From: Acidobacteriota bacterium
GTDB lineage: Bacteria > Acidobacteriota > UBA6911 > JACQSX01
Assembly (NCBI GenBank): GCA_016199665.1
Contig: JACQGG010000125.1
Span: forward strand, 1-16,482
DNA: 16,482 bases
Direction: 5' to 3'
Numbering within the stretch: position 1 is the stretch's first letter; every line of letters begins with the position of its first letter. Made by a program: the position numbers and the translations under genes. Shown piece after piece: positions 13,969-16,482 of this stretch. The notes under the pieces are model-generated. The model did no database searches and had not been told where the DNA came from. It worked only from the letters and a program-made list of their open reading frames with translations.

Positions 13969-15137
13969 GTTCCCCGGTCCCCCGTCAGTCGCTGTGCCGT
14001 CTCCGCTGCCAGCACCCCCAGTGCCGCACTGACCCCTTTTCCCAGCTCAGTGCCAGGTCTCCGCTTGCGCAACACGCATTCCATCGCTCCCAGCAATCCG
14101 AGCAGATCGATCGCATCGTAGTAGCCGAGATGAGCCACGCGAAGGATCTTTCCCTTCATTTCCCCCTGCCCGCCCGCGATGGCGGCGCCGAAGGAATCTT
14201 CCAGATCGGAAACGATGGCCTCGGCATCCAGCGGCGCCGGAATTGCAATCGCAGTCAGCGCGTTGGCCGGCCGCGTGGCGAAAAGCGAAAACCCCCAGGC
14301 CTTGGCGGCTTCGCGAGTCATACGCGCGAGCAGAGCTGCATTGGCGATCAGGTCGTCAACTCCGTCAGTAAGGATAAAGCGGGTCGCCTGGTGCAGCGCC
14401 TGAACCAGGTTGACCGCCGGAGTGAACGCCGTCTGCCCTTTGATCTGGTTCTCGTACTCCCTTTTCCAGTCAAAATAGAAACGCGGAGTTTTTGATTGTC
14501 TTGACCGTTCCCATGCCTTGGGACTAATGGATACAAAGGCCAAACCCGGAGGGATCATCAAAGCTTTCTGCGATCCCCCAATCACTACATCCAGGCGCCA
14601 CTCATCCGTATGGAGCGGGGCCGCGCCCAGCGTCGTGATGGCGTCGACAACGCTGATGACCCGCGGGTGGCGCGCCACCACCGCCCCGATCGCTTCCAGG
14701 TCCATGGCCGCGCCGGTGGAACTTTCCGTTCCCTGGATGAAAACCGCTTCAATTTCAGGATCCTTCTCAAGGTGCGCGTCCACCTCGGCCGCTTCAATCG
14801 ACTCCCCATAGTTCTTTCGAATCACCGCTGCCCGCATGCCGTACTGCTTGCAAAGGTTCTCCCAGCGCTCTCCGAATTTGCCGACGGATCCAACCACCAC
14901 CTTCGCACCCGGCGACACCAGATTAACCACCGCCGACTCCATGGCTCCGGTCCCCGAACTGCTGAACAAGAGCACGTCGTGGGTCGTCTTATACATCGTC
15001 TTGAGGTTGGCGACCGTCTCACGAAAAATTTCCTTAAACTCACGCTTGCGATGATGCAGAGCCGGACCGGCCATGACGATGCTGGCATCGGGATGAATGG
15101 GCGTCGGTCCCGGGGTAAAGACGCGCTTCTTGATCAA
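13956..15137 (-). CDS. Class V PLP-dependent aminotransferase, probable phosphoserine/serine-pyruvate type, TTG start
   Basis: A 393-aa cytosolic fold-type I aminotransferase of the alanine-glyoxylate/serine-pyruvate group. Signature features: the N-terminal FTPGPTPIHP, the SSSGTGAMESAVVNLV cofactor-phosphate region (59-74), VVDAITTLGA with D165 for the pyridine nitrogen, and the Schiff-base lysine K191 in GGSQKALMIPPG. It is followed by serA, and no classical serC is visible, so it most likely transaminates phosphohydroxypyruvate with serA's product; alanine-glyoxylate or serine-glyoxylate activity is the alternative. The start TTG at 15137 is preceded by GGAGGA only three bases away, a tight spacing. 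The C-terminal residues after about 385 come from repeat DNA and are probably not functional. Confidence 0.92.
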   Translation of the reverse strand: MIKKRVFTPGPTPIHPDASIVMAGPALHHRKREFKEIFRETVANLKTMYKTTHDVLLFSSSGTGAMESAVVNLVSPGAKVVVGSVGKFGERWENLCKQYGMRAAVIRKNYGESIEAAEVDAHLEKDPEIEAVFIQGTESSTGAAMDLEAIGAVVARHPRVISVVDAITTLGAAPLHTDEWRLDVVIGGSQKALMIPPGLAFVSISPKAWERSRQSKTPRFYFDWKREYENQIKGQTAFTPAVNLVQALHQATRFILTDGVDDLIANAALLARMTREAAKAWGFSLFATRPANALTAIAIPAPLDAEAIVSDLEDSFGAAIAGGQGEMKGKILRVAHLGYYDAIDLLGLLGAMECVLRKRRPGTELGKGVSAALGVLAAETAQRLTGDRGTADN

Positions 15138-15209
15138 TGATCCTCCGCAAAAACCAAAAGTCTAACCCAATGCGGATGAGGAAGCCAAATACAACTGCGT
15201 GTTGCGTGA

Positions 15210-16482
15210 TCAGGCCGAAAACAATCGCCGCCGCCCCGCAGACTTTGTTGCGATTCCGGTGAAACAAGCTGTCTGACGCTCAATTTTGCGCGCCAGCCGG
15301 AGCTTTCTCAGTTCCACGCGGCGGGCTTCCTGCGCCGAAGCCTTTCCTGAGTGGTTTCGCCACTGGTCCAGCAGGCGGAGGGCCCGCCGGGGGTTGCCCT
15401 CCTTATGTTCTGCATACAAGGAGAGTTCCCAAAATGCCCGCAGGCGGCGGTAATCCGGCCGCCGGATCAGCGCCTCCCAGATCCGCCAAACCTCCGGGTC
15501 CTTCAGCTTCTTGTGGATGATGCCTTCAAGTTCCAGCCCGGCAGGATCGGAAGCCGCCTGGCAGTGGCGCAGCGCCAACGGGACCTCACCCCGGGACCAG
15601 TACAGGCGCGCGAGGCGAACGCGGTCAAGCGCTGCAGTACTCCGACGAGGTCCTGTCTCTGAGAGAAAGGCGGGAAGCCAGGGGGTTCCTCCGTCATGAT
15701 TCCCTGGCGCGTAAGAGCCGTCGCCTGCCGAAGAGGGAGTACTCATCAGTTTTGCGATGCCCCCGAGCAGGCTGGCGCAGGTCAGCAGGTCCCATGCATT
15801 GTGGTCAAAGACCCCCTGCATCGTATCCAGCCTGCCATGCCGGATGAAATCAAAGTACACCTGCGGGATGCGACCGGAGGGGAGATGCTCCCGCCGCCGG
15901 AAGCCGAGAATCTCGCGCTCCAGCGTCGCAAGGGTGCAGTGCTCAAAGAGACCCCGCCACAAAATCCGGGCGATGTGCAGCAGGTCCACCTGCCGCCACT
16001 TGGGAATATCCAAGACTCTTCGCTGTAGCGTGAACCGCGTTTGCAGCAGCGGCAGGTCGTAGCTTTTTCCATTAAACGTCACCAGACACGGAAACTGCTC
16101 CAGGAGTCCGGCCACTTCCCGCATCATCACCAGTTCCGCGGAAAAGTCGGGAGCAAAATAATGCCGGGTCACGAAGCGATCCCGCTGCAGGAAAGCGCAG
16201 CCGATCAGGAAGGCGAACGTTCCGGTTCCGCCTGCCAGTCCGGTGGTCTCCGTGTCAAGAAAAAGAAACCCCTCAGGATGCACGGGCAGCCCGTCTGCCG
16301 CGCGCATCAGAAAACGAAGCGGCGCCTCCGGAACATCAAACAGCGATCCGACTTTCCAGTTTCCGTGGCGGTAATCCAGCGGCCAGCTCCCCTCGCGAAG
16401 CAGGCACCGGCTGGGACCGTCCGATACCCAGCGTTCCTCGAAGGGGCACAGAGCCGTTCGAGTGCGGAGTGCAGGTTGCGGA
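15210..16482 (-). CDS. YprB-like RNase H-fold exonuclease with helical C-terminal region, 5' end outside window
   Basis: Predicted 3'-5' exonuclease of the DEDDh group (RNase_H_2 family). Counting from the Met codon at 16307: D18 and E20 in FLDTETTGLAGGTGT, N79 and D84 in FNGKSYDLPLL, H169 and D173 in FDHNAWDLL. All expected metal and catalytic residues are present. The last ~150 residues form repeated helices (DRVRLARLYWSRGEVPLALRHC and similar), TPR-like as in YprB. The Met at 16307 is not the likely start. The frame stays open to the window edge and encodes YRHGNWKVGSLFDV-type residues that belong to the family N-terminus, with no ATG, GTG or TTG among the extra 58 codons. The gene therefore begins beyond 16482. 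Its cellular substrate is unknown. Confidence 0.88.
   Translation of the reverse strand, partial: PQPALRTRTALCPFEERWVSDGPSRCLLREGSWPLDYRHGNWKVGSLFDVPEAPLRFLMRAADGLPVHPEGFLFLDTETTGLAGGTGTFAFLIGCAFLQRDRFVTRHYFAPDFSAELVMMREVAGLLEQFPCLVTFNGKSYDLPLLQTRFTLQRRVLDIPKWRQVDLLHIARILWRGLFEHCTLATLEREILGFRRREHLPSGRIPQVYFDFIRHGRLDTMQGVFDHNAWDLLTCASLLGGIAKLMSTPSSAGDGSYAPGNHDGGTPWLPAFLSETGPRRSTAALDRVRLARLYWSRGEVPLALRHCQAASDPAGLELEGIIHKKLKDPEVWRIWEALIRRPDYRRLRAFWELSLYAEHKEGNPRRALRLLDQWRNHSGKASAQEARRVELRKLRLARKIERQTACFTGIATKSAGRRRLFSA
16459..16482 (+). repeat. Start of a heptamer array at the right edge (A-N-K-GCGG family)
   Basis: Three units in register, AGTGCGG, AGTGCAG and GTTGCGG (16461-16481), run off the window. 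The boundary 14-mer CGAGTGCGGAGTGC (16459-16472) is identical to 4064-4077. It lies inside the open reading frame of the exonuclease, near its N-terminus. Confidence 0.65.

Noticed and set aside
15138..15209. Promoter before the aminotransferase gene (TTGGCT ... TAGACT, 18-nt spacer)
   Set aside because: Both boxes are weak matches and the gap is only 72 bp; read-through from the exonuclease gene is equally likely.

Overview
Every gene in this 16.5 kb GC-rich window lies on the minus strand, so genes are transcribed from right to left. The content is an ordinary free-living bacterial chromosome with no phage, plasmid or transposase gene. A bacillithiol-synthesis start (bshA) sits in the same window as a GldA/F/G-type ABC system, DUF4340, a 7Fe ferredoxin, three-domain SerA and a four-PAS diguanylate cyclase. 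Together with many short tandem-repeat junctions, this suggests Acidobacteriota. That placement is inference from gene content only; no rRNA or marker protein is present.

Layout in order of transcription. At the right edge is the 5'-truncated gene of a YprB-like RNase H-fold exonuclease (16482-15210). It is followed by a serine-synthesis pair: a class V aminotransferase (15137-13956, TTG start) and D-3-phosphoglycerate dehydrogenase serA (13886-12291). Next come a 7Fe ferredoxin (11997-11758) with its own likely promoter and a soluble 4xPAS-GGDEF protein (11568-9478). A sigma70-like promoter (9330-9302) then opens a long operon. It starts with ABC ATPase (TTG start), ABC-2 permease and GldG-like protein, linked by ATGA overlaps, and continues with a DUF4340 protein. 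After that come a binding-protein lipoprotein, an FbpC-type ATPase and an FbpB-type fused permease, ending with the first 14 codons of bshA.

The most unusual feature is a set of 7-bp-period repeat arrays. They occupy exactly the three junctions of the long operon that are not translationally coupled: GldG/DUF4340, DUF4340/binding protein, and binding protein/ATPase. At each junction two arrays face each other in inverted orientation around a unique centre of about 36-121 bp, so the transcript could fold into a long hairpin. A compact version covers the stop codon of the aminotransferase gene, and another array runs off the right edge. Two unit families are present, A-N-K-GCGG and TGACAAC. The binding-protein gene reads through its arrays with no ATG, GTG or TTG between the array and its signal peptide, and the exonuclease frame shows the same arrangement. 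Since 7 is not divisible by 3, a change of one unit would shift the frame, which makes these loci candidates for phase variation.

Working model: the GldAFG/DUF4340 membrane complex, a ferric-iron-type importer and bacillithiol synthesis share one transcript. The repeat hairpins would divide it into modules with separate stability. The second half of this model is a hypothesis.
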